Source: JACCVL01 sp038232655
GTDB taxonomy: Bacteria; Actinomycetota; Actinomycetes; Propionibacteriales; Nocardioidaceae
Reading direction: 5' to 3'
Assembly (NCBI GenBank): GCA_038232655.1
Contig: JBBSNM010000002.1
Span: 1-64,000, forward strand
Length of the DNA: 64,000 nt
Positions within the stretch are counted from its first letter, which is position 1. Every line of letters begins with the position of its first letter. This document shows positions 17,527-25,983 of the stretch, piece after piece. The notes below the pieces were generated by a model that saw nothing but the letters and a program-made list of their open reading frames with translations, was not told the origin of the DNA and made no database searches. The position numbers and the translations under genes are program-made.

Positions 17527-18816
17527 ATGAACCTGATGCCTGTTGTCCACGCACCGAAGCGACCCGCACCGGCTTCAACACAGGCGGCGCCGACTCGGCC
17601 GCTGATGGTGTCCGCGTGCCTGCTGGCGGCCGCAGTCGCCGCTGCCGGTCTGACCGTCGCCGCCGGGCTGGCCGTCGCCGGCTGGTTCGTCGGTGGCGCC
17701 GAGGACGTGAGCGGCCAGGTCGTGCGCACCGGCGCGCTGATCTGGCTGGGTGCACACGGTGGCTCGCTGTCGGTGGCGTCGGCGACCCTGTCGCTCGTGC
17801 CGCTGCTGGCTCCGCTGCTGATCGGGCTGGCGTTGCTGCGCGGCTGTCGGTGGGCCGTGAGGTCGTCGGCGGCGGGCCCGGTCTTGCTGCCGCCCGGTCT
17901 GGCGGCCGGTGGTGCGGCAGCTGCCGGCGCCGCCTGCTACGGGGCCGTGGTGGCCCTCGTCGGCTGGGGCGTCCATCTCTCGGCGGTGCCGGGTGCGGCC
18001 GACGGCAACGTGCTGCGCGGCGTCGGGATCAGTGTCGTGGGAGCGGCCCTCACGCTGGTCATCGGGCTCGGTGTCGCTGACGGCAGCTGGACCGCGGTCG
18101 CCACTCGCCGTCCGTCGGTGGGTGCCTGCGTTCGTGGCGCCCGCGCCGGCGTGCTGGGCATGCTCGCGCTGTCGGCGCTGGTGGTGGTCGGAGCGCTGGT
18201 GCTGCATGCCAACCGGGTGTTGGAGATCGGCGCCGACCTCGAGCCCGGCACCTCCGGCGGTCTCGGCCTGGCGGTGCTCTGCGTGGCGACCCTGCCCAAC
18301 GCGCTGCTGTGGGCGGCCGCCTACCTGGTCGGCCCCGGCTTCGCCGTCGGCTCCGCAACCGTGGTCGCACCCGATGGGGTCATGCTCGGTGCGCTGCCGG
18401 CCTACCCCCTGCTCGGCGCCCTACCCGAGCCCGGTCCACCCCCCGGCTGGGTGCCGGTGCTGACGGTGGCACCGGTCCTGGCCGGGATGCTGGCCGGCAT
18501 CGTGGCCGCCCGCGGGCTGAGCGGTGTCGGCTGGTGGCGGCAGGCGGTGGTCGGTGCCGTGGCGGGCCTCGGCGCCGGGCTGGTTCTTGCGGTGCTGATG
18601 GTGGTCGCGGGCGGCAGCGTCGGACCCGGGCGCATGCAGCAGACCGGCCCGCTGCCGGCTTCCCTCGCGGTCGCCGTGGCGACGCTGACGGTGACGGCCG
18701 CGGCGGGCGCTGTCGCCGATGGCGCCTTGGCCGGCTGGCGTCCCGGTTGGCTGCACCGGCCCGGCTGGCTGCGGCCAGCCGGCCGGCTGCCCGGCTGGCT
18801 GCACCGCTCGCGCTGA
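17527..18816 (+). CDS. perM: DUF6350 / PerM-like polytopic membrane protein
   Basis: 429 aa with about ten hydrophobic segments. The position between sucD and purN is the conserved place of the PerM gene, which in mycobacteria supports cell division under stress; the symbol rests on synteny and topology. The last 30 residues are an unusual basic tail built from GW-L-R units (GWRPGWLHRPGWLRPAGRLPG...). Start ATG 17527 follows a non-coding gap of 120 bases in which I see no clear element. Confidence 0.75.
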   Translation: MNLMPVVHAPKRPAPASTQAAPTRPLMVSACLLAAAVAAAGLTVAAGLAVAGWFVGGAEDVSGQVVRTGALIWLGAHGGSLSVASATLSLVPLLAPLLIGLALLRGCRWAVRSSAAGPVLLPPGLAAGGAAAAGAACYGAVVALVGWGVHLSAVPGAADGNVLRGVGISVVGAALTLVIGLGVADGSWTAVATRRPSVGACVRGARAGVLGMLALSALVVVGALVLHANRVLEIGADLEPGTSGGLGLAVLCVATLPNALLWAAAYLVGPGFAVGSATVVAPDGVMLGALPAYPLLGALPEPGPPPGWVPVLTVAPVLAGMLAGIVAARGLSGVGWWRQAVVGAVAGLGAGLVLAVLMVVAGGSVGPGRMQQTGPLPASLAVAVATLTVTAAAGAVADGALAGWRPGWLHRPGWLRPAGRLPGWLHRSR

Positions 18817-18823
18817 GCATCGC

Positions 18824-18829
18824 TAGGGT
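18824..18829 (+). promoter_or_regulatory. -10 box (TAGGGT) for leaderless purN
   Basis: TAGGGT lies 8 bases before GTG 18838. Confidence 0.5.
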
Positions 18830-18837
18830 CGGCGTCC

Positions 18838-19473
18838 GTGCCCGACACCTTCGGACCGTATGTGCCCGGCCCGGCCCGGCTGGTGGTGCTCGTGTCCGGC
18901 TCGGGCACCAACCTGCAGGCGCTGCTGGACGCCGCTGACCGTCCGGCGTACGGCGCCCGCGTCGTCGCGGTCGGCGCCGACCGACCCGGCACCGGTGGGG
19001 TCGAGCGAGCCGAGGCGGCCGGCCTGCCGACGTTCGTCTGCCGGATGGACGACCACCCCGACCGTGCCGCCTGGGACGCGGCCCTCACCGCTGCGGTGGT
19101 CGAATACCGCCCCGACCTGGTGGTTTCGGCCGGTTTCCTCAAGCTGGTCGGGCGGGCCTTCCTCGAGCGCTTCGGCGGCGTCTACCTGAACACCCACAAC
19201 GCGCTGCTGCCGTCGTTCCCGGGGATGCACGGACCGCGGGACGCCCTGGAGCACGGGGTGAAGGTCACCGGTGCCACCGTGTTCGTCGTCGACGCCGGTG
19301 TGGACACCGGTGCGATCGTTGCCCAGGTCGCGGTGCCGGTGCTTGACAGCGACGACGTGGACTCCCTCACCGAGCGGGTGAAGGTGGCCGAGCGGCACCA
19401 GCTCGTCGAGACCGTCGGCAAGATGGTCCGCGAGGGCTGGACCATCACAGACAGGAAGGTCTGCATCCCGTGA
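18838..19473 (+). CDS. purN: Phosphoribosylglycinamide formyltransferase
   Basis: 211 aa. Transfers the formyl group of 10-formyl-THF to GAR in purine synthesis. Substrate phosphate loop VSGSGTNLQALLDA, catalytic segment NTHNALLPSFPG (Asn and His; the family has NxHP/NxHN) and catalytic Asp in DAGVDTGAIVAQ. Start fixed by TAGGGT 8 bases upstream. The stop overlaps the start of purH by 4 bases. Confidence 0.95.
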   Translation: MPDTFGPYVPGPARLVVLVSGSGTNLQALLDAADRPAYGARVVAVGADRPGTGGVERAEAAGLPTFVCRMDDHPDRAAWDAALTAAVVEYRPDLVVSAGFLKLVGRAFLERFGGVYLNTHNALLPSFPGMHGPRDALEHGVKVTGATVFVVDAGVDTGAIVAQVAVPVLDSDDVDSLTERVKVAERHQLVETVGKMVREGWTITDRKVCIP

Positions 19474-21059
19474 GCGCTGTTGACGAGACTCGCGCCGACG
19501 TCGAAGGGCGGCTGTCCGTTCGCCGGGCGCTGCTGAGCGTCTACGACAAGACCGGGCTGGAGGAGCTCGCCGTTGGGCTGCACGAGGCCGGTGTCGCGAT
19601 CGTGTCGACCGGGTCGACCGCCGCCCGGGTGGTCGCCGCCGGCGTACCCGTGACCCCGGTCGAGGAGCTCACCGGCTTTCCCGAGTGCCTGGACGGCAGG
19701 GTCAAGACGCTGCACCCGCGGGGGCACGCCGGGCTCCTCGCCGACCGCCGGCTCGACGCGCACCGAGCCCAACTCGACGAGCTCGGCATCGCCCCCTTCG
19801 ACCTGCTGGTCAGCAACCTCTACCCGTTCACCGAGACGGTCGGCTCGGGTGCCACCGCCGACGAGTGCGTCGAACAGATCGACATCGGCGGGCCGTCGAT
19901 GGTCCGCGCGGCTGCCAAGAACCACCCCAGCGTGGCCGTGGTGGTCTCGCCGGCACGCTACGACGAGGTGCTGGCCGCCGTCGGCTCCGGGGGGTTCGAC
20001 CTGGCGGCTCGCCAGCGACTCGCGGCCGAGGCCTTCGTGCACACCGCGACGTACGACGTCCAGGTGGCCTCCTGGATGGGCAACGTGCTGACCGACACCA
20101 GCGACGGCACCGGCTGGCCGGCCTGGATCGGTGCCACCTGGCAGCGGGCAGACGTGCTGCGCTACGGCGAGAACCCGCACCAGCGGGCAGCGCTGTACCG
20201 CTCGGGCGCGGGCTCGCGGCCGGGGCTGGCCCAGGCCGAGCAGCTGCACGGCAAGCAGATGTCGTTCAACAACTACGTGGACACCGAGGCTGCGCTGCGG
20301 GCGGCACACGACTTCGCGGCGCCGGCGGTGGCGATCATCAAGCACGCCAACCCGTGCGGCATCGCCGTCGGCGCGGACGTCGCCGAGGCGCACCGGCGGG
20401 CACATGCCTGCGACCCGGTCTCGGCCTTCGGCGGGGTGATCGCGGTCAACGGCGCGGTGTCGGTGGCCATGGCCGAGCAGGTGGCCGAGGTGTTCACCGA
20501 GGTCGTCGCCGCGCCCGCCTACGACGAGGGTGCGCTGGCGGTGCTCACCCGCAAGAAGAACGTGCGGGTGCTGCGGCTGCCGTCGTGGGGCCAAGCAGTG
20601 GAGGCTCGCAGCATCAGCGGCGGCATGCTGCTGCAGTCGGTCGACGCGGTGGACGAGGCCGGCGACCGGGCCGACGGCTGGCAGCTGGCGACGGGCGACC
20701 CGCTGGACGAGTCGGGGCTCGCCGACCTCGAGTTCGCCTGGCGGGCCTGCCGGGCGGTGCGGTCCAACGCGATCGTGCTGGCCGCCGGCGCGGCCACCGT
20801 CGGGGTGGGCATGGGTCAGGTCAACCGGGTGGACGCCGCCAGGCTCGCGGTGTCGCGGGCCGGCGACCGGGCCGGTGGGGCGATGGCGGCCTCGGACGCG
20901 TTCTTCCCCTTCGCCGACGGGCTGCAGGTGCTGCTCGACGCCGGCGTACGGGCGGTCGCCCAGCCCGGCGGCTCGGTGCGCGACGACGAGGTCGGCGCCG
21001 CCGCGCGGGCCGCCGGGGTGACGATGTACCACACCGGGGTGCGCCACTTCGCCCACTGA
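19470..21059 (+). CDS. purH: Bifunctional AICAR formyltransferase / IMP cyclohydrolase
   Basis: 529 aa. Last two steps of IMP synthesis. The N-terminal cyclohydrolase domain has RRALLSVYDKTGLEELA, STGSTA and KTLHPRGHAGLLADR; the C-terminal transformylase domain has RYGENPHQRAAL, the KHANPCG motif and a conserved end (YHTGVRHFAH). The GTG start at 19470 overlaps the purN stop (GTGA). Coupled to purN. Confidence 0.96.
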   Translation: MSAVDETRADVEGRLSVRRALLSVYDKTGLEELAVGLHEAGVAIVSTGSTAARVVAAGVPVTPVEELTGFPECLDGRVKTLHPRGHAGLLADRRLDAHRAQLDELGIAPFDLLVSNLYPFTETVGSGATADECVEQIDIGGPSMVRAAAKNHPSVAVVVSPARYDEVLAAVGSGGFDLAARQRLAAEAFVHTATYDVQVASWMGNVLTDTSDGTGWPAWIGATWQRADVLRYGENPHQRAALYRSGAGSRPGLAQAEQLHGKQMSFNNYVDTEAALRAAHDFAAPAVAIIKHANPCGIAVGADVAEAHRRAHACDPVSAFGGVIAVNGAVSVAMAEQVAEVFTEVVAAPAYDEGALAVLTRKKNVRVLRLPSWGQAVEARSISGGMLLQSVDAVDEAGDRADGWQLATGDPLDESGLADLEFAWRACRAVRSNAIVLAAGAATVGVGMGQVNRVDAARLAVSRAGDRAGGAMAASDAFFPFADGLQVLLDAGVRAVAQPGGSVRDDEVGAAARAAGVTMYHTGVRHFAH

Positions 21060-21060
21060 C

Positions 21061-21118
21061 CGCCCCCGCACCCGCCCCCGCCCCCGCACCCCCACCCCCG
21101 CACCCCCCCCCCCCCCCC
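21061..21118 (+). repeat. C-rich low-complexity tract ending in a 16-C homopolymer
   Basis: Directly after purH the plus strand is a C/A-rich simple tract (units like CCCCCGCA) ending in 16 consecutive C at 21103-21118. The reverse strand could form G-quadruplexes. It borders the first palindromic repeat and may be length-variable. Confidence 0.85.
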
Positions 21119-21176
21119 GAGTGTGGTCACCAACGACAGTTTCAGCCGCCTTGCACGGTCGTACGTGACCAGACTC
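21119..21176 (+). repeat. Dispersed palindromic repeat, copy R1
   Basis: 58-bp element with near-perfect 12-base terminal inverted repeats (GAGTGTGGTCAC at the left, GTGACCAGACTC at the right). It shares outer arms and spacing with copies at 22282-22339 and, inverted, at 63163-63218. It lies just downstream of the DUF559 gene stop. Confidence 0.75.
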
Positions 21177-21221
21177 GGGCCGGGGCCGGGGCCGGGGCCG
21201 GGGCCGGGGCCGGGGTCGGGG
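21177..21221 (+). repeat. CGGGGC hexanucleotide tandem repeat
   Basis: About six CGGGGC units, the last with a T change, between R1 and the DUF559 stop codon. It is G-quadruplex prone on the plus strand. Confidence 0.9.
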
Positions 21222-22166
21222 TTACAGGCGCGGGTCGTGCAGCCGCCGCGCCAGGCGGGGGGCACCGCCAGCCGACCAGCAGGACTCGTCGAGCGCACCG
21301 CCAAAGAGCCGGCTGCGTGCTGGATCATGAGCTCGCCCCAGAGCATCGTCGGCATCCCGCACGATGCTGGTGTGCTGGCGCAGCACGCCGTGCACCGAGT
21401 ACGAGTACGGTTGCCAGCCCGCGCGCTGGAACTTCCGGTCGCGACGCCGGTCGCGCTCGTACTGCGCCGCGTCGCGGTGGTAGGCGCCGTCGTACTCCGG
21501 GAGTCGCCGGGTGCCGCGGATCCATAAGTCGGCGCGGCCGATCGTCTGCCCGTGCTCGTCGGTCACCACATGCTGGGCGACGACGGGCACACCCGCGAGC
21601 ACATGGGCCATGCGCAGCAACGTCTCGCCGGCCGACTCCGTGAGGGGCTCGGCGTAGGGCAGCACCCGTCGCAACGCCTTGGCGCCGCGCCGGCGAGTGG
21701 CCGCCAACGAAACGAGGTCCTCGGCCGCGCACGCCCCGAGGTGCAGAGCGGAGTCGACAAGCACCAGCAGATCCAGCCAGGCGAGGTGCCGCGCGCAGGC
21801 GAGCACCACCTCGGCGGTCGTCGTCATCGGCAGGCCGGCCAGATTGTCCCCCCGCGGCACCTCAGCAAGCCGGATGCCTCGCACCCCCGCCCGGCGTGGA
21901 CGCCACTCGTGGTCGCTGACCGCGACGGTCACCGGCATCGCCGCCGCCCCGGGCGGCGTCCAGAGCCCCAGCAGGCGGGCAGCGGTGAGATGGGTAAAGG
22001 CCCCGGACCGCGGCAGCGTCTGCGCCCATGCCGTCAGCTGGTCCGCCGCGGTTAGGTCTGCGGTGGGCTGGTGGATGCCACGGGTGATGCACGACCAGCC
22101 CGCCAGCCGTACCCGACCGACGACCGGGCCGCGGGACGAGATGGTCGGCTTCGTGTAGGACGTCAC
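21222..22166 (-). CDS. DUF559/Vsr-like endonuclease-fold protein (AbiEi-type N-terminal region possible)
   Basis: About 314 aa from GTG 22166; the frame is open to GTG-region 22274. The C-terminal part has the DUF559 pattern of PD-(D/E)XK-like nucleases: RADLWIRGTRRLPEYDGAYH, then DRRRDRKFQRAGW, where E, D and the following basic stretch resemble the active site. The middle (GAFTHLTAARLLGLWTP, VTVAVSDHEWRPRRAGVRG) resembles the winged-helix/AbiEi-like region common in actinobacterial copies. Function is not established; toxin-antitoxin and mobile-element roles are proposed for the family. The gene sits alone between purH and folD, flanked by two repeat copies and G/C-rich tracts, which looks like an insertion. 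Confidence 0.65.
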   Translation of the reverse strand: MTSYTKPTISSRGPVVGRVRLAGWSCITRGIHQPTADLTAADQLTAWAQTLPRSGAFTHLTAARLLGLWTPPGAAAMPVTVAVSDHEWRPRRAGVRGIRLAEVPRGDNLAGLPMTTTAEVVLACARHLAWLDLLVLVDSALHLGACAAEDLVSLAATRRRGAKALRRVLPYAEPLTESAGETLLRMAHVLAGVPVVAQHVVTDEHGQTIGRADLWIRGTRRLPEYDGAYHRDAAQYERDRRRDRKFQRAGWQPYSYSVHGVLRQHTSIVRDADDALGRAHDPARSRLFGGALDESCWSAGGAPRLARRLHDPRL

Positions 22167-22281
22167 GACCACAAACTGGCCGGTGTCGCCTGCCGTTGGC
22201 GTCGGCAGGGGCACGGCGTGTGGATGGCGTCGGGTCGCCGCCCGCCGGTGGACAACCCCAGCCACCACTACCACAACCGTC

Positions 22282-22339
22282 GAGTGTGGTCAGCTACGAC
22301 AGGTCTGGCGGCTCAAACATGTCGCAGCTGACCAGACTG
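22282..22339 (+). repeat. Dispersed palindromic repeat, copy R2
   Basis: Same orientation as R1. The left arm AGTGTGGTCAGCTACGACA pairs with the right arm TGTCGCAGCTGACCAGACT with two mismatches in 19. Lies upstream of the DUF559 gene. Confidence 0.75.
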
Positions 22340-22448
22340 AGTGGGTGGGTTGCGGCTGCGGGGTGGGGGGTGAGGGCTGCGGGGTGGGGCTGCGGGGCCA
22401 CGGGGGGGTCGGGGCCGCGGTGGGTCGGGGGGCCGGACGCCGGGGTGG
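22340..22448 (+). repeat. G-rich low-complexity stretch before folD
   Basis: Long runs of G with GGGGTGGGG and CGGGGGGGTCGGGG-type segments. No coding pattern and no clear hairpin. Probably a G-quadruplex-forming edge of the inserted segment. Confidence 0.7.
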
Positions 22449-22466
22449 GTGGCAGACTCGGCGACT

Positions 22467-23336
22467 GTGACCGCGCAGATCCTCGACGGCAAGGCGGCCG
22501 CGGCCGCGATCAAGACCGACCTGACCAGCAGGGTCATGACGCTGCGCGACCGCGGCCGCGCCCCCGGGCTCGGCACCGTCTTGGTGGGCGACGACCCGGG
22601 TAGTCGCTGGTACGTCGCCGGCAAGCACCGCGACTGCGCCGAGGTCGGCATCGAGTCGATCCGGGTCGACCTGCCCGCTGACGCAACCCAGCAGCAGATC
22701 GAGCATGAGGTCGACCGGCTGAACGCCGACCCGGCCTGCACCGGCTACATCGTGCAACTGCCGCTGCCGACGGGCCGCGACGAGCACGCGGTGCTCGCCC
22801 GCATCGACCCGACCAAGGACGCCGACGGGCTGCACCCCACCAACCTCGGTTGGCTGGTGCTCGGCCGGCCGGCGCCGCTGCCGTGCACGCCGCGCGGGGT
22901 CATCGAGCTGCTGCGCCGCCACCAGGTGCCGATCGCTGGCGCCAACGTGACCGTCATCGGCCGCGGCATCACCGTCGGCCGGTCACTGGGACTGCTGCTC
23001 ACACGGCGCAGCGAGAACGCGACCGTCACCTTGTGCCACACCGGCACCCGCGACCTGGCCGCCGAGGTGTGTCGCGCCGACATCGTGGTGGCCGCCGCCG
23101 GAGTGCCGGGCATCGTCACCGCCGAGATGGTCAAGCCTGGCGCCGCGGTGCTCGACGTCGGTGTGAGCCGAGCCGAGGGCGGCATCGTCGGGGACGTGGC
23201 CGACGACGTGCGCGAGGTCGCCGCCTGGGTGTCGCCCAACCCCGGCGGGGTCGGGCCGATGACGCGGGCGCTGCTGCTCACCAACGTGGTCGAGGCCGCT
23301 GAGCAGCAGGCCGCCGAGCGGCAGATCGCCGGTTGA
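22467..23336 (+). CDS. folD: Methylene-THF dehydrogenase / methenyl-THF cyclohydrolase
   Basis: 289 aa. Interconverts 5,10-methylene-THF and 10-formyl-THF with NADP. Catalytic Lys52 lies in SRWYVAGKHRDC, the substrate motif is GYIVQLPLP, and the nucleotide loop is VIGRGITVGRSLG. GTG 22467 is chosen over GTG 22449 because CAGACT, a near-consensus -10, lies 8 bases before it. It links the C1 units released by the betaine island to purine synthesis or to PurU. DUF3017 follows with a TGATG overlap. Confidence 0.93.
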   Translation: MTAQILDGKAAAAAIKTDLTSRVMTLRDRGRAPGLGTVLVGDDPGSRWYVAGKHRDCAEVGIESIRVDLPADATQQQIEHEVDRLNADPACTGYIVQLPLPTGRDEHAVLARIDPTKDADGLHPTNLGWLVLGRPAPLPCTPRGVIELLRRHQVPIAGANVTVIGRGITVGRSLGLLLTRRSENATVTLCHTGTRDLAAEVCRADIVVAAAGVPGIVTAEMVKPGAAVLDVGVSRAEGGIVGDVADDVREVAAWVSPNPGGVGPMTRALLLTNVVEAAEQQAAERQIAG

Positions 23337-23641
23337 TGCCACGCCCCGGCGGCGCACGCCCCGGCCCGACCGGCCGACCGTTCGGCTCGGTCGTCGTCGC
23401 CGGCACGCTGCTGGTAGCCGCGGCCGGTCTCGCGATCGTCGCGCTCGGTCCGTGGCGGGTCGGGCTGACCGTTGTCGGCGCATCGATGGTGCTCACCTCG
23501 CTGGCCAGGTTGCTGCTGCCCGAGCGCCACACCGGGCTGCTGCACGTGCGCCATGCCGGCTCGGACGTGGTGGTGCTGACCTCGCTCGGGGTGGCCATGA
23601 TCGTGCTGGCGCAGCTGATCCCCGACCAGCCGGGCCTGTGA
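23336..23641 (+). CDS. DUF3017 membrane protein
   Basis: 101 aa with three hydrophobic segments (VVVAGTLLVAAAGLAIVALG; VGLTVVGASMVLTSLA; VVLTSLGVAMIVLAQL) after a short Pro/Gly-rich N-terminus. Matches the small actinobacterial DUF3017 family usually found behind folD. Function unknown. ATG 23336 overlaps the folD stop by one base. Confidence 0.8.
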   Translation: MPRPGGARPGPTGRPFGSVVVAGTLLVAAAGLAIVALGPWRVGLTVVGASMVLTSLARLLLPERHTGLLHVRHAGSDVVVLTSLGVAMIVLAQLIPDQPGL

Positions 23642-23651
23642 GCCGCGACGC

Positions 23652-24641
23652 TCAGCCCAGCAGGCCCAGACCCTCCACGGTGGAGCGTTCGTCGGCCAGC
23701 TCCGCGACGCTGGCGTCGATGCGCGAGCGGGAGAAGTCGTCGATCTCCAGGCCCGGCACGATGGCCCAGTCGCCGCCGCCGGTGGTGACTGGGAACGAGG
23801 ACACGATCCCCTCCGGTACGCCGTACGAGCCGTCGCTGCGCACCGCCATCGACGTCCAGTCCCCGTCGGCCGTGCCGTGCAGCCAGTCGCGGGCGTTGTC
23901 GATGGTCGCGCTGGCCGCCGATGCCGCCGACGACGCCCCCCGCGCCTCGATGACCGCCGCCCCGCGCTTTTGCACCGTCGGGATGAAGTCGTCTTCGACC
24001 CACGCCTGGTCGTCCACCAGCTCGTAGGCGTTGCGCCCGCCGACCTCGGCGTGGAACAGGTCGGGGTACTGGGTCGCGGAGTGGTTGCCCCAGATCGTCA
24101 TCCGCCGGATGTCGGTGACGGGGCTGCCGGTGCGGGCGGCCAACTGGGCCAGCGCCCGGTTATGGTCCAGTCGGGTCAGCGCGGTGAACCGCTCCGCCGG
24201 GATGTCTGGTGCGTTGCTCATCGCTATCAGCGCGTTGGTGTTGGCGGGGTTGCCGGTCACGGTGATGCGTACGTCGTCGGCGGCACGATCGTTGAGCGCC
24301 TTGCCCTGTGCGGTGAAGATCGCCCCGTTGGCCTCGAGCAGGTCGCCACGCTCCATGCCCTTGCCGCGGGGGCGGGCACCCACCAGCAGCGCCAGGTTGA
24401 CCCCCTCGAAGACGGTGGTCGCGTCGTCGCCGATCTCGACTCCGGCCAGGCTGGTGAACGCGCAGTCGTCCAGCTCCATCACCACCCCCTCGAGCGCCGG
24501 CAATGCCGGGGTGATCTCGAGCAGCCGCAGCTCGACCGGCGTGTCCGGGCCGAAGATCCCCCCGCTGGCGATGCGGAACAGCAGGCTGTAGCCGATCTGG
24601 CCGGCGGCTCCGGTGACGGCGACCTTGACGGGTGTGCTCAC
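23652..24641 (-). CDS. mdh: Malate dehydrogenase (NAD)
   Basis: 329 aa. Malate to oxaloacetate in the TCA cycle. NAD loop VTGAAGQIGYSLLFRIA, mobile active-site loop ARPRGKGMER, catalytic Asp-His pair in TRLDHNRA and IWGNHSATQYPD, end YGVPEGIVSSFPV. The GTG 24641 start has AAGGAG upstream. Divergent from idh with 109 bases between. Confidence 0.96.
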   Translation of the reverse strand: MSTPVKVAVTGAAGQIGYSLLFRIASGGIFGPDTPVELRLLEITPALPALEGVVMELDDCAFTSLAGVEIGDDATTVFEGVNLALLVGARPRGKGMERGDLLEANGAIFTAQGKALNDRAADDVRITVTGNPANTNALIAMSNAPDIPAERFTALTRLDHNRALAQLAARTGSPVTDIRRMTIWGNHSATQYPDLFHAEVGGRNAYELVDDQAWVEDDFIPTVQKRGAAVIEARGASSAASAASATIDNARDWLHGTADGDWTSMAVRSDGSYGVPEGIVSSFPVTTGGGDWAIVPGLEIDDFSRSRIDASVAELADERSTVEGLGLLG

Positions 24642-24736
24642 GAGCTGCTCCTTCGACGCGTACGGCGGGGCCGCAGCGCGCGGCGCCCTGTGCCGCGTGA
24701 CGCTAGCAACCGCCGTCGGGCGGCACCCCGGCGCCC

Positions 24737-24744
24737 GATAATCT
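24737..24744 (+). promoter_or_regulatory. -10 region (GATAATCT) for leaderless idh
   Basis: GATAAT/TAATCT ends 6 bases before ATG 24751. Confidence 0.5.
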
Positions 24745-24750
24745 CCCCCC

Positions 24751-25968
24751 ATGGCGAAGATCAAGGTGCAGAACCCGGTCGTAGAGCTCGACGGCGACGA
24801 GATGACGCGGATCATCTGGCAGTTCATCAAGGACCGCCTGATCCACCCCTACCTCGACATCAACCTGGCCTACTACGACCTGAGCATCGAGAGCCGCGAC
24901 TCGACCAACGACCAGGTCACGGTCGATGCTGCGAACGCGATCAAGGAGCACGGGGTGGGCGTCAAGTGCGCCACGATCACGCCGGACGAGGCCCGGGTCG
25001 AGGAGTTCGACCTGAAGAAGATGTGGGTGTCGCCGAACGGCACGATCCGCAACATCCTCGGCGGCGTGGTCTTCCGCGAGCCGATCATCATCTCGAACGT
25101 GCCGCGGCTGGTGCCGGGCTGGACCCAGCCGATCATCATCGGCCGGCACGCGCACGGCGACCAGTACAAGGCGACCAACTTCAAGGTGCCGGGCGCTGGC
25201 ACCGTGACGATCACGTACACCCCGACGGACGGCTCCGACCCGATCGAGCACGAGGTCGTGCAGATGCCCGAGGAGGGCGGGGTCGTGATGGGCATGTACA
25301 ACTTCAACGAGTCCATCGCCGACTTCGCCCGGGCCTCGTTCTCCTACGGGCTGCAGCGTGGGTACCCGGTCTACCTGTCCACCAAGAACACGATCCTCAA
25401 GGCCTACGACGGCGCGTTCAAGGACATCTTCGAGCAGGTCTTCGAGGCTGAGTTCAAGGCCGATTTCGAGGCTAAGGGGCTGACCTACGAGCACCGCCTC
25501 ATCGACGACATGGTGGCCGCGGCGATGAAGTGGGGTGGCGGGTACGTCTGGGCGTGCAAGAACTACGACGGCGACGTCCAGTCCGACACGGTCGCGCAGG
25601 GGTTCGGGTCCCTTGGCCTGATGACGTCGGTGCTGATGACCCCGGACGGCCAGACCGTCGAGGCGGAGGCGGCGCACGGCACGGTGACCCGGCACTTCCG
25701 CCAGCACCAGCAGGGCAAGCCCACCTCGACCAACCCGATCGCGTCCATCTACGCCTGGACCCGGGGGTTGGCTCACCGCGGCAAGCTCGACTCGACCCCC
25801 GAGCTGACCGGCTTCGCCGAGGCGCTCGAGGGCGTGGTCGTCAAGACGGTCGAGAGCGGCAAGATGACCAAGGACTTGGCGCTGCTCGTCGGCGGGGACC
25901 AGGGTTACCTGTCCACCGAGGAGTTCCTCGCTGCGCTGGACGACAACCTCAGCGCCCGGCTGGCCTGA
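24751..25968 (+). CDS. icd: NADP-dependent isocitrate dehydrogenase, homodimeric eukaryote-like type
   Basis: 405 aa. Isocitrate to 2-oxoglutarate. Shows NPVVELDGDEMTRIIWQFIK, KMWVSPNGTIRNILGG, the metal-binding DDMVA segment, NADP-contact AAHGTVTRHFR and the C-terminal KMTKDLALLVGG. This is the roughly 400-aa subfamily II enzyme rather than the monomeric form. It sits back to back with mdh, so two TCA genes share a control region. Confidence 0.95.
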   Translation: MAKIKVQNPVVELDGDEMTRIIWQFIKDRLIHPYLDINLAYYDLSIESRDSTNDQVTVDAANAIKEHGVGVKCATITPDEARVEEFDLKKMWVSPNGTIRNILGGVVFREPIIISNVPRLVPGWTQPIIIGRHAHGDQYKATNFKVPGAGTVTITYTPTDGSDPIEHEVVQMPEEGGVVMGMYNFNESIADFARASFSYGLQRGYPVYLSTKNTILKAYDGAFKDIFEQVFEAEFKADFEAKGLTYEHRLIDDMVAAAMKWGGGYVWACKNYDGDVQSDTVAQGFGSLGLMTSVLMTPDGQTVEAEAAHGTVTRHFRQHQQGKPTSTNPIASIYAWTRGLAHRGKLDSTPELTGFAEALEGVVVKTVESGKMTKDLALLVGGDQGYLSTEEFLAALDDNLSARLA

Positions 25969-25983
25969 CCCGGCAAGGCCGCG

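Noticed and set aside
21177..21221. CGGGGC repeat as part of a protein-coding sequence
   Set aside because: It lies just after the TAA stop of the DUF559 gene and after the purH stop; no conserved frame passes through it.
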